The notes beneath the pieces were generated by a model. It was not told the origin of the DNA and did no database searches. It worked only from the letters and a program-made list of their open reading frames with translations. From the NCBI GenBank assembly GCA_030674155.1, contig CM060342.1, positions 29,170,749 through 29,234,748 on the forward strand: 64,000 nucleotides of DNA. The letters run 5' to 3'. The translations under genes and the position numbers were made by a program. Below, one piece after another: positions 22,519-64,000 of the stretch (within the stretch, counting starts at the first letter, position 1; each line of letters opens with the position of its first letter). The stretch comes from Stramonita haemastoma (lineage: Eukaryota > Mollusca > Gastropoda > Neogastropoda > Muricidae).

Positions 22519-22867
22519 CATTTTATTCATTTATTTATTCTTTTATATGAGGATAATGGAATAAGCATTCATGTGCTTTTTTACATCCAGTCCCTTTGTG
22601 TATGCAGTTATGTAAATGTCGTCTGTTCCCACCGGTACACGATGGCCTACTCTTACGAAAAGTGGAACAGGATTTAACATGTGCGCAAGATGTACTGCGT
22701 GCATTTGCACACGGGGCCTCAGTTTATAGTCTCACCTGAAAGACTTTTGGGGAGAGAGGAGTCCATACATATGTTAACTCCAGGAGAAAAATCCCCTCAA
22801 CTGGGAATTGAACCTGGGTCTTCAAATTGCCAGCGCAATGTTCTGACCACTAGGCTATCCCGTCCCC
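22519..22867 (-). mobile_element. tRNA-derived SINE, family B
   Basis: A full copy. The tail (ataatggaataagcattcat, ttttttacatccagtccctt) is at the left. The head at the right reads on the - strand GGGGACGGGATAGCCTAGTG, with B-box-like CCAGGTTCAATTCC. Confidence 0.85.
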
Positions 22868-22894
22868 CAATATTTTGTGGAGGGGAAGGGGGTT

Positions 22895-22932
<38 letters not shown>

Positions 22933-24369
22933 CCCACCTTCCATAGTATGTTCCCCTTCAAAACGGAGCATTTATTTTGTTATTATCGCCACTCACTCAT
23001 ACATGTATAATTCACAGGTAACACTTACACAGAACATTGAGCAGGAATGAATGATTACAATTTGGTAATAATTATTTTTAAAAAAATGACCTTGCTTTAC
23101 AAACGGTGACCTTTTTGCTGGCCACTGTGGTCTGTATTGCAAGTATTGCACCAAAGCAGCTTACACATGCACCGTCACAATTCCTTAGGGGAAAGCGTTC
23201 CCACACATAACACTGGTCTGACTGACAATATGCCTGGTCACCTGTTTAAAGCAAACCGATGTGAATTTTATTTTTATTTTTTTCAACAGGTCTAAGTTCA
23301 GAAACAAAATTCTTAGCATGTATCATTGAAGAATTCTAAACCAATGGTACTGAAAACCCTCTTTCCCATTAAGAAAATAAAAGAAAAGGGGGGTGGGAGA
23401 AATCGGTACAATTACCAGCATGCATCCATGCATGCAGACAGAGACACATATATATATATATATATATATGAAAATATTTACTGTAAATTATCTCCAATAT
23501 TTCCCCCCTAAATTAAAAGGTAATATGGAAGAAAACAACAAACATTATCATTTATGTAAAAAACAAACAAAAAACCCCACACATACTAACTCTGGAGATA
23601 TCGTGTTACACACAACAAAATTGTTTTATTTCTCTTGACATTTTTCACACACTGATCGTTTACTATTATTGCTTAGCACAAAGACAGACATTTTGATATG
23701 AACGCTTAAAGCTAATAACGATTCAAAGGTATTTGGTTAAGTAAAACATAACTGAAAAAAAGACATCCACTGAACTGTAAAACATTTGGGGAAATCTGGA
23801 ACAAATCTGGAATATATTTCACATGCCAAAGCATCAACAACAACAACAAAAAGACCAACAAAAATACCCCACTGAAAACAAGAAAATTGCATACTTGATT
23901 CTTCTGACAACACTGAAATGGGAGAGACTTCCCCCTCTCTTTGCATGCTTTCAGAAAATGAGACATAAAAACTCTCCTACACTCTACACACTCCACCACA
24001 AGAACGGAATGGCAGAAAGAAGAATGTTCATGCATATCTTGTCAAGAAAATTATTGCTGTGGAATTCGAATGGTTTGTGAATGTTATTTGCAGTCTCAGA
24101 ATGTTTGTACACTTGTGGGCTTTTTTGTTTGGGAGAAGGGGGGGGGGGGGGGGGAAGCTCACTGATTGGTCAGTTCAGCTGGCCTTGATTAGGTCTTGAC
24201 AGGACAGACCCTTTACCAAACACAGTGAAGTAAGCTGTGTTCACAAGAATAATGACTTAAAAAAATACCCAACCAACCAAGCAAACAAAAAAACACCCCA
24301 AATCTACCCTGAATGAATGAAGCAAGTGGCCGGAAACTTTAGGGAAATTTTTGTATATTGGTTTTTTTT

Positions 24370-24475
24370 TGTTTCCTTGGCTCAAGCTCCAAGGTTCACC
24401 ACAGGTGAATGTTTGCATACATGACCTGTTTTTTGGCCCACAATTAAGTAGCCAGATTCTGACTTTAGGGTTTTC
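24370..24475 (-). repeat. SINE family A tail fragment
   Basis: ttggctcaagctccaaggtt and caccacaggtgaatgttt, then the start of the unit (agccagattctgacttt). Only the 3' module is present. Confidence 0.6.
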
Positions 24476-26609
24476 TATATTACTCTCTTACGTTTTGTTT
24501 CATAGTAGTTACACTTAGACCAATACCACTGTCCAACTAGATATACGAAAGTTAGCGAAATGTTACATCAGAAGCAAATAACAGAGAAAGATATCCAATG
24601 TTGAACAAGTCTGAAGTCTGAACCCGAGTAAAGCTAAAAACAGGCAGATTCTTATGTGAGTCCTGATCAACCTGACACCGATTCCTACTACACATTCCTG
24701 GTAAGAAATGAATGGCGGTATCCACAGTAAACTGGTAAAGAAGGCAAGAATTCATTACAACAACAGCTTCATGGTTACTGAACTGGTTCGGAGTGAAAAC
24801 AGCCGGAATGTCACACCCTGAGATCTCTTATGGTTGAGATATCCTTTATGTTTAAATTTTACCACTGCCAACATTTTTTCTCCTTTTGCTGTGAAACTCT
24901 ATCAAAGCTTCTAGAAAAGTGCTTCAATGCTTGCTTTGTTCACTGTCAGATCCCCCACCCTGCCATGAAGAGTTACAAGATAAGACCTATGGCTTATAGC
25001 TTTACAGTTTTCAAAACTATTCTGCTGCTATCACAAACACATTTGACCAATTCACCTTCAAAAATGCGAAATAAACGAAAATTCTGTGGTGAAAATCAAT
25101 ACGCATTCACTGGAAAAATCAAGAAAATTCTTCACTACTCGAAACTGACAGCTCTTGACGAAAGATTGTTGTTATTGTGAAGGTTCATTTGGAAAGGCCT
25201 AACACTGGGATCATAATGGTCTAATAAAATAAAACTGACCTCAGCTATCCTATTACCCTAAAAAGAATTTTTCTTTCAGTGGAAATAGTCAAAATAGGAG
25301 TACCTGGCTCAGTTTAAAAGAATTTTGTTACGATGACAAGGCCTGAATTCATATACCTAAATAGCTCTGGTAAAGTATCATCCCCCCCTCCCCCCTCGTT
25401 TACATTTTATTTTTTAAAAAAACAACCCTGTAGATATATTCAAAATCTCTTTTTTCATCTGTAGATTTTTGGGGGGAATTAAAACAACATATTATTAAAA
25501 GCTACATAAAGAATGAACAATGAAACATTTAAATGTTTAAAAAAAAAAATCATAAAACATGCTTAAAACTGTTCATATCTTCTTCTATTGATCTTTAACT
25601 AGACCTTCGAAAACCACTCTTTAGTTGAAAGCAAGAGGCAGTCGCATATATAAATGATGTAATGCCTGAAAAAAAAAACATTTGAAAGTTCACAGAATCA
25701 AAGTCAAACTCTGCTCTACCATAACAAAGTCTTGGAGAGAAATCAAAACAAAGATACATTTCCCTCGCTCTGATCGCTCGCATCCACACTACATGTACAC
25801 ACTATTATCACACCCACATGTATGCTCACTCTATTATTGTACCTATAGATCAAACGCGCGCACACACACACGCACACACCTAATTCTCTTCTCCCAATCC
25901 CACAGCAGACACATTGTTCTTCACCACTGACTGCATTTGTTCGTTCATTCCTCAGGTGATGTCAGCTGACAGACATGTCACACAGTCAAGTCCAGCACCA
26001 TTTCCGAAGCGCCACAAAGGAGGACACTCAAGCATATCACCGAATCTCATTAACGCATTGACACTCCTCCCCCCATCCCCCCCAATTTTTGTTTTCACTT
26101 CACTTGACTGTTCAGCTGCTTTCATGACACAAGCTGCTCTCTCCACTTGCACCTTTTTCTTCATACATTCAACATGTCACACACATACAACAAAAAAACA
26201 ACAACAAAAACCAGTGTAACGCTCAACCTGTTCACTCTATGAAAACTTGCACCAACAGGACTGGAAGATATGAATCTATACTGTTCCTTATGATCTGATT
26301 ATGACTGCGACAGCCATTATTACTGTTCTGCTAACTGCAGTTGCATACAAGTGGTCACATTTTGGAAAGGCCCTGCTGAACGGTAATCAACTAAAAGACA
26401 CTTTCTCTATCCACAAACTTAAGAGAGAGGGGAAAAAAAGAAGAAATTTGTCAGAGGATCACTGAACACATTTGAGTCTATGGGTACAATACATTACTTA
26501 AGAACTTGCACTAGTGTGTTATCTGAGGTGTTGAGTTGTAAACCAATCTAGATTGAGTTGGTTGTTCCATATTTTCAGATTAAGTGCCATTAAATTACTT
26601 TTTTTCTTC

Positions 26610-26955
26610 CTCTTCTCCTCGGATAGAACTGTGAAGTTCCCCAATGGTGAGATTTTACATATGTGACTGCTTTTGCCCACCATGAAGGTAGCCGCATTCC
26701 AACTTCAGGGCTTATGCTGGTTATGTTTGTGTTTCCATAACCCATCGAACACTTTCAACATGCATATTTGATCTTCTGCATGTGTTAGATACACAAAGGG
26801 AATCAAGGCACTGGCAGGTCTGCACTTGAAATTGACCTGGGAGATTGTAAAAATCACCACCCTTAATTCACTAGACGCCAGTGAGATTCAAACCCACGAC
26901 TTCACAGACCCATGCGATTGAAGTAGAATGGTGTTAACCACTTGGCTGTAAAATT
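26610..26955 (-). mobile_element. SINE family C copy
   Basis: The tail (cccaatggtgagattttaca) is on the left, the core (gtttccataacccatcgaac, ctgcacttgaaattgacc) in the middle and a tRNA-like head on the right. Orientation is opposite to the copy at 4785. Confidence 0.7.
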
Positions 26956-27523
26956 ACCTTCCATATATACACACACACTTACTTGCACGTACACATACAC
27001 ACCAACCACAGACTAACTTAACTAGTACAAGCACACACCCAATCCATATTGCCATGGTAATCTCACAAGTAACATCAGCAATTCACAACTCAGTGCCTAG
27101 TAGTCTGCATCGTGTCTGTTCAGAGATGTACAGAAAGTGCATAATAGCTGTGTGTGCATACATACTTCACAGCCAAATGGGTGGAAAAACTGCAAGTTCT
27201 CCCAAATTATTACACACAACCACACGCACGCACGCACGTGCACACACACACACACACACCAGAAAAACCTCTCACAGTCACTACAGTGTTGGGAACTGCA
27301 GACATTTGAAGCTTTCATCACCAGTCTTCTCCACATGCATACCAAGCCTTCAAGGTGCCAGAGACAGAAAAACAGACAGAGAGCAAAACACACACAAGAA
27401 AAATCAACACTCAAGAAAATCAGTCAGCAATGTGTGCTTTGCATTCCAAAACGACAGCTGCACATTTTTAACACCAACAAAACCCATTTGAAGCCTGAAA
27501 ATGATTTATGTGTGTGTGTGTGT

Positions 27524-27576
<53 letters not shown>

Positions 27577-29404
27577 GTGTGTGTTGTGTGTGTCGTGTGT
27601 GTGTCTGTGTGTTGTGTCTCTGTGTGTGTGTGCTTGTTGTGTGTGTGTCCAACAATCAAATATGAACTGAAAGTTCTTGTCATGAAATACACACTCCTGT
27701 ACAGCTCCGTGTTTGAATGAACACATTTCCACCGAACACGCGTACATAAAACCACCCACATCACCAAGTGTCACCAGAACACCATCTTTCACTCTCCACA
27801 GTAGTTTTACATCTCTGTTGTATACAGCAGGCGAACTGTGTCTATACACACCACACGCACGAGGCAACCTCCACAAGCTCCCATCCCACTAAGAAGGGTT
27901 GGTAGTTGTTGACCAAATACACAGGTTTATATATATGTTTTCACTTGTCAAGAAAAAAAGCACCGCACAAGTTAAGTCCGTCTGAAGCAACGTGTTTTCT
28001 GTAGTTCAAGCACAACTCGGAATATCACACCACATCCATGACACTTTCTCTGCACTGCACCTCTACTACAGAGGGCTGGGTATGGGAGTCCACTTCTTTC
28101 CTTCCTGCTGCTCAGTTACACAGCTTCATCCTATATTCACAGCGTATATTGTATAGATGACGTTTGGAAAAAAAAAAAAAAAAAAAAAAAATTTTCGGTT
28201 TTCTTTGCATGCGCTTTGAGCTGGGGAGGGGAAAATGAGACCACAAGGAACTTGAGACATTTAAAAAAAAAAAAAAAGAAAAAAAAGAAGAGAAAAACGA
28301 ACCCAAACTGAACATTTACGGGAAAAAATACAGTTAAAATTGTGTGAGACAAATGGTATGGACTTCAGCATTGATCAGGAATAAGGATTAATTTGGGATG
28401 GTTCAGAAAAGAAGGAGGGTTCTACTAAACACACTGACAACTGTTCTTTCCATAGCAGGACTGACTGGCTGCCTTACCCTACACCAAACCTGGCTGACTA
28501 CACACCTGAAAGCCCTACCCACACTGTGGGTTGTAGCCTCCATCACTGCCATCTATCCCTTGGTATCAAGCTGCCTTCCACTGCCTTTCTCCTTCCTAAC
28601 TACAACCACCAGAAACTGATGACGGTAATCTCATAATTCACTTTCCTAATGGGCGTACCCAACCAAGACTTATACATGCAACAGAATCAATCACAGATGT
28701 GGTTGTTACATCTACTGATTGTTTATACTTCACAAAATGGAAAAAAAAAACAAAACTCAAAAGTATAAAAAGGAGCATGATAAGAGAATACTAGAACATA
28801 GGTTCAGAAGTTTGTCAGTCATACAGATATCTTGCTGTAACTTCAAAAACTCCCCCCCCCCCCTCCCCCCCCAAAAAAAACAAGACGATATGTTGCAACA
28901 AATGCACACAGATTTCACAGCAGAATCACCTGTAAGGAGATCATTTTCAAATGCAGCTTTTCACATGCAAGAAGCAGAAGCTTGGCACAAACACACACAC
29001 ACACACAAAGCACTCATGAGCACAGAATAATGAAAGAAACCAACAACAACAACAACAAAAAAGTTGCATCAAACTCAGCTGAGGCGATTCCAAGATGGCG
29101 ACGACGACGATGATCAGCAAAATCGGCAGGCAGGCAGGCAGGCAGGCAGATGAAAGGCATGCCGATGACTTGAGAAACAAGTGCTGTTCAGCTGAAAGCA
29201 CAACGATCCACACTAACGCACGCAGCCACGTAAATGCTGATGGTGTCATGGCCACTCTTTTTCCCTCAAACACACTAAACCAGCGCTCAAACCAAAAGTA
29301 AAAAAAAAAATTCGATAAAACAAAAAAAAAAAAAAAACCTTTTGAAACACAGAAGCCAGACTTTGAAGAGAGGTGACTGTGAAGACAGCTTGCAAATGTA
29401 GGCT

Positions 29405-29431
29405 GGAAAGGAAGACATCCACACTTTTATT
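29405..29431 (-). terminator. Candidate polyadenylation signal for cytospin
   Basis: AATAAA reads on the - strand at 29431-29426, about 207 bases after the stop. A GT-rich stretch follows on the same strand (29424-29405). This fits a proximal cleavage site. More distant signals (for example - strand AATAAA near 23630) would allow a much longer 3' UTR. Confidence 0.35.
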
Positions 29432-29637
29432 TTCCGAAAAACTTAGGGCAAGTCAAGTAAGTCAAAGTCGAGATCTTCTCAGTTCTGCTGGTGGTCCTCA
29501 CAGGCCGATGACGACGATGATGACGACCAACACACTCACTCTCCTCTCTCTCACTCACGCAGTCAGTCAGGGCAGAGAGGCGGCATCCCAGGTCACGCTG
29601 CCCTCCAGACACACAGCCCGACACAGCAGGGAGGGAG

Positions 29638-60158
<30,521 letters not shown>

Positions 60159-60804
60159 AACTGAACAAAATTACGTACTAGACCCTCTCGCTTGCACGTA
60201 CATCAACAACACACGCACATCTGATATAAACACCATAAAAAAAGAAGAATTTAACAGAAAAAAAGGACAACCCCAAACACAGCTCTAAAACTCTCACGCC
60301 CTACTATTCCTACAACGTGAACACCGACTCAAAAAAAACAACAACACAAGTCTTAACTCCAACAGTACTTCCAGCCATCGCCAAAAACACAACTTGGGCC
60401 ATGCCTCAACGAGAACGCAACGTTTAGAAACCAACTCCCCGGTAGGCTATAGGCCTAGTAAGGCGGAAAAGAAAAGAAAGAGAAAAAAAAAAGGTCTAAG
60501 CCAAGTCACACACACACACACACTCAACTCAACTCAAACCCGAGGTTTCTGTCTGTTATGATAATCTTCTCTCCCCCTATCGCACCATCCTACTATTATT
60601 AGCCTAGGCCAGCCAAACCCCTTTATTTGGGCACCCCCCCCCCCCCCCAACGGTGGGGGTGTTATAGGGGGGCCTAACTGTGAGATAGATTGAATCTTGT
60701 CCACGTGTTTGTCCGGGGTAAGGCACCCAGTTTAGCTCTCTCTCTTACCCTTGAAGAATAAAGATTAATTCATTCATTCTCTCTCTCTCTCTCCTCTCTC
60801 TCTC

Positions 60805-60846
<42 letters not shown>

Positions 60847-61227
60847 GCATTATCTTCATCTCCCCCCCTCCCTCCCCCTATTTTTCTGCTTGTTTTCTTC
60901 GACTTGACAACAGGGTGGGAGGGACACAGGATGACACATAGCCGGATTGAAAGCCCCATGCATTGGCATGTGATCAGTACTCTACAAACAAAACAAAACA
61001 AAACAAAAAACAAAACAAACCAACACAAAAAAAGAAAGGAAAAAAAAAGAGAAGAAAAAGAGAAGTCGCCTTGCAGTTGGTTGTTTTATTGTGATTATGT
61101 GTCCAAACCCCAAACCGGATAAACGCTACATTAAATGTTGACACGTTTGCCGTCACTCCTTTGTTTCGACGAAATATTTTTTTGTTGTATGGTGAAACTT
61201 GTTACTCTATATAAAATGTGCGCGTGT

Positions 61228-61363
<136 letters not shown>

Positions 61364-61597
61364 TATTTTGGCAACGTTTTGTTTTGAGGGTGGGTGGGTG
61401 GTGGTGGGTGAGGTAGGACTATACTGTACTAGTACATAGGGCAGACTTTCAGCCTTCGGAGCCAAGTCACGTAACACACACACGACCACGGTCATTATCA
61501 ATCACGGAACCACGGCGTTTAGTTGCCAATTGACACTTGAGCTGCTAGCCAACTTTGTACTGTACTAGACAAGCCCGGGGTCACCCGTCTGAGAGAG

Positions 61598-61662
<65 letters not shown>

Positions 61663-62914
61663 ACCACACACAGTTCGGGTAACCCAGCTACATATAATGA
61701 CCACTTTAGCTGTCAATCAAAATTATGAGCATCCTTTTAGATCCCCGACCGTATTGGCACAAAAAATTCGTAAGTGATTTCGTAGTGATTTTTTTTTATA
61801 TATCATATCATTTACTTATTATCCTATACGTCACATTTTTTCAGTATATTTTTTCCTTCTCCTTTAAAAAAAAAATCAGGCAGGGTCGTTATTCTACTCC
61901 TGTAGAAGAAATAAAACACCTTTGCTTTTTAAGAGCTGTTTCTCTGAAGGTACTAACTAGACTAGGGATGGTTCAGCAATACCATAGCCAAGTCCTCTGA
62001 CCATGACTCATCCTGTAGTCTTCTTCTTACAACGCTCAGACAGCAAGTATTGTTGTCTGTCACATGAGCAAAAAACAAAACGCTGCGCTGCCGTTAAGCG
62101 CCTGACAAGTCAGGCCCAGTGCATCCGATTCCAGCGTGTAGTTGTCGAAACTCACGAGTTAGGGTCCGGTAAACTCAATAGACCTAATAGGTCTAGTCCT
62201 TACTGCAAATGCTGGCTGCCACCAAAGTTTCATTGATTTTTTTTATATAATATATATATATAAAAATCTTTTGAAAATTATTCTTGCGATGAAGTTATGG
62301 TAGTGCCCAGCAGAATTGTGGGGTTTATATCAAGACATTATATATTATATATATAATAATAAAAGAGCACCGCCCTTTAAACATGCTGGTATTTACGTAC
62401 ACTTTGCCACACAACACATAGCTGTTCAATACAAAGGAGGAAGCAAAGACAAGTGACCCCATTCATAATGACCGTTATCATCATCACACCTTTGACCGTG
62501 GTGGGGCAAAAAACAGGCCGTTGTGTATTGTAGGCTACACACCTACATCATGGCGGTGCACTGAAAGTATCCTGTAATCAAACACGCTCCTCAAAGTGAT
62601 CTCTTCACTTGCTGAAGTAGAGAGTGCTGATAGAAGGGACTACTATATCAGTAATGGGAATGTCCACCTGTGGATCCTTCTTCAGGGTTTCGTTCTTGAC
62701 AAGAGCTTTGAAAATGTATGCGACATGGTTTTTATCACTGAGGCTTATTTCCCCCGCTTTGGCTTTTTTTTCTTTCCTGTTTTAGCTTCCTGGTGTGATT
62801 TTTTTTTGTTCTTTAAAAAGAAAAAAACATTAAATGTTGTCATTTGTGTACTGTAATACCTATTTAGGGTATGGGTCGCTTTATACATACATCTAAAAAG
62901 AATTCCTTTTTTTT

Positions 62915-63290
62915 TCTCGTTCCTCGGCTAGAGCTCCGAGGTTCACCAATGGCGAGATTTTCACGTATGCAGACTTGTCCCCCCCAAAAAACAACAACAA
63001 CAAAAACAACAAAACAACCAACAACAACAACAAAAAAACATTTAGGTAACTGCATTCCGACTTCGGGGATTGTCCAAGCACAATGACTGTGTGCATGCGT
63101 TTTTGCTTGCTTGTTATTTCTAAAGAAAAATCATTATTAGTTGCTACCGGCACGCAATGATCTATACCAACTAGTCTTCCAAAAGGCTGAACGGGTTTTT
63201 AACGTGTGCGCAAGATGTTCTGTGTACTGTCCATTCGCACACGTGGCCTCGGTTTTGTGGGTCTTAAAACATTCAGACTGGACTCTACAC
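62915..63290 (-). mobile_element. SINE family A copy, head missing
   Basis: ctcggctagagctccgaggt, tcaccaatggcgagatttt, and core gtgtgcgcaagatgttctgt. It lies in the presumed cytospin 5' flank. A short (AAC)n stretch is inserted at 62990-63040. Confidence 0.7.
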
Positions 63291-63435
63291 TCTCCTCTGA
63301 AGTCGGAAAATGGCTGCCTATATGCCAATGTGTTTGAAAAACAGTCCTACATGAAAACTTCTCATCCAGCGTATACTCTCACAGAGAGCAGTGAGAGGTA
63401 AGGAGGTGATGGGGGTGGGAGTGGGGTGATGCGGC

Positions 63436-63437
<2 letters not shown>

Positions 63438-63529
<92 letters not shown>

Positions 63530-63838
63530 CTACACCTCGTTCACAATGAATCCAGTGTTGTTCTAGACGCATAAATCACCAACCCACAAAGACAAGAAGA
63601 GAAAGAAAAAAAGAAAGGAAGAAAAAGAAAAGAAAAGAAAAGAAAGAAAGTGCTGAATAAAAGAGCCCAAGAGCTGACATGGCCTGACAAGCGATGTCAG
63701 GAGCCGCGTCTACATATTATGCCCTCCAAATGAAAACTAGCCTAGTATATAATTATAGTGTGCATCTGCGAAACACTTGTATTGTCCGTAACCGTAACAA
63801 TACTATACTCTGCGTACACGGAGAGGGGAGAGGGAGGG

Positions 63839-63913
<75 letters not shown>
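63438..63913. repeat. (GA)n tracts at the right edge
   Basis: (GA)n at 63438-63527 and 63840-63913, with A/G-rich sequence at 63590-63650 between them. Confidence 0.9.
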
Positions 63914-63921
<8 letters not shown>

Positions 63922-64000
63922 TCCTACTTTGTTCATATACTGAATTTGATATGACTTCTTAAGCGTCCATAATCTAATCCTCCTTTCTATGTGTTTGACT

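Larger units (their letters stand above)
22870..29400. other. Intergenic or distal cytospin 3' UTR
   Basis: No exon is recognised. The stretch has two SINE pieces (24370-24475 and 26610-26955), CA/GT tracts near 22898 and 27510-27650, poly-C/A runs, and a short (GGCA)n near 29128. It is less repeat-dense than the introns. It could be an extended 3' UTR of the - strand gene; RNA evidence would be needed. Confidence 0.4.

Noticed and set aside
24830..25180. 116-codon frame in the intergenic region
   Set aside because: No family recognised, Phe/Cys/Lys-rich as in AT-rich chance frames, and on the strand opposite to the likely cytospin 3' UTR.

Overview
The window looks like nuclear DNA from a lophotrochozoan animal, most likely a gastropod mollusc. 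The evidence is short exons in long introns, very dense (CA)n, (GA)n and poly-C microsatellites, many tRNA-derived SINEs, and non-LTR retrotransposon remains. The taxon is inferred from repeat style and protein similarity; no marker gene fixes it. There are no bacterial-type operons, CRISPR arrays, rRNA genes or convincing functional tRNA genes.

Two protein-coding genes lie tail to tail. On the + strand, seven exons between 2117 and 11542 encode the C-terminal part (about 314 residues) of a SWAP-70/DEF6-family protein. They cover the end of a PH domain, a long charged coiled coil and the conserved C-terminal tail. The EF-hand-like N-terminus and the start of the PH domain lie upstream of the window. 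On the - strand, 19 coding exons between 60158 and 29638 encode a nearly complete cytospin (SPECC1L/SPECC1 family): a Ser/Thr-rich N-terminus, a long coiled coil and a C-terminal calponin-homology (CH) domain. In other animals both families work at the actin cytoskeleton (SWAP-70: PIP3, Rac and F-actin; cytospin: actin and microtubules), but nothing here shows that they are co-regulated.

Layout: 1-2116 intron and repeats; 2117-11542 swap70-like exons; 11543-29637 both 3' untranslated regions and an intergenic stretch holding a damaged RTE-like LINE (17.9-19.4 kb) and a 41-bp satellite (20.5-21.7 kb); 29638-60158 cytospin exons with repeat-rich introns; 60159-64000 the presumed cytospin 5' region, with microsatellites and one SINE.

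I found no new multi-gene system. The most notable observations concern splicing and repeats. Intron 3 of the cytospin gene carries about 11 tandem copies of its own exon 3 / 5' splice-site junction. The exon 16 acceptor is also tandemly repeated, and a SINE sits inside that array. The first cytospin exon predicts a myristoylated N-terminus alongside the usual MKK start. The swap70-like gene appears to use a GC-AG intron. A 430-bp inverted-repeat element is nested in a SINE, and several SINE families swap heads and share a tail. Six cytospin exons contain small frame breaks. Indel errors in the assembly are the likeliest cause, and protein models from this assembly should be treated with care.
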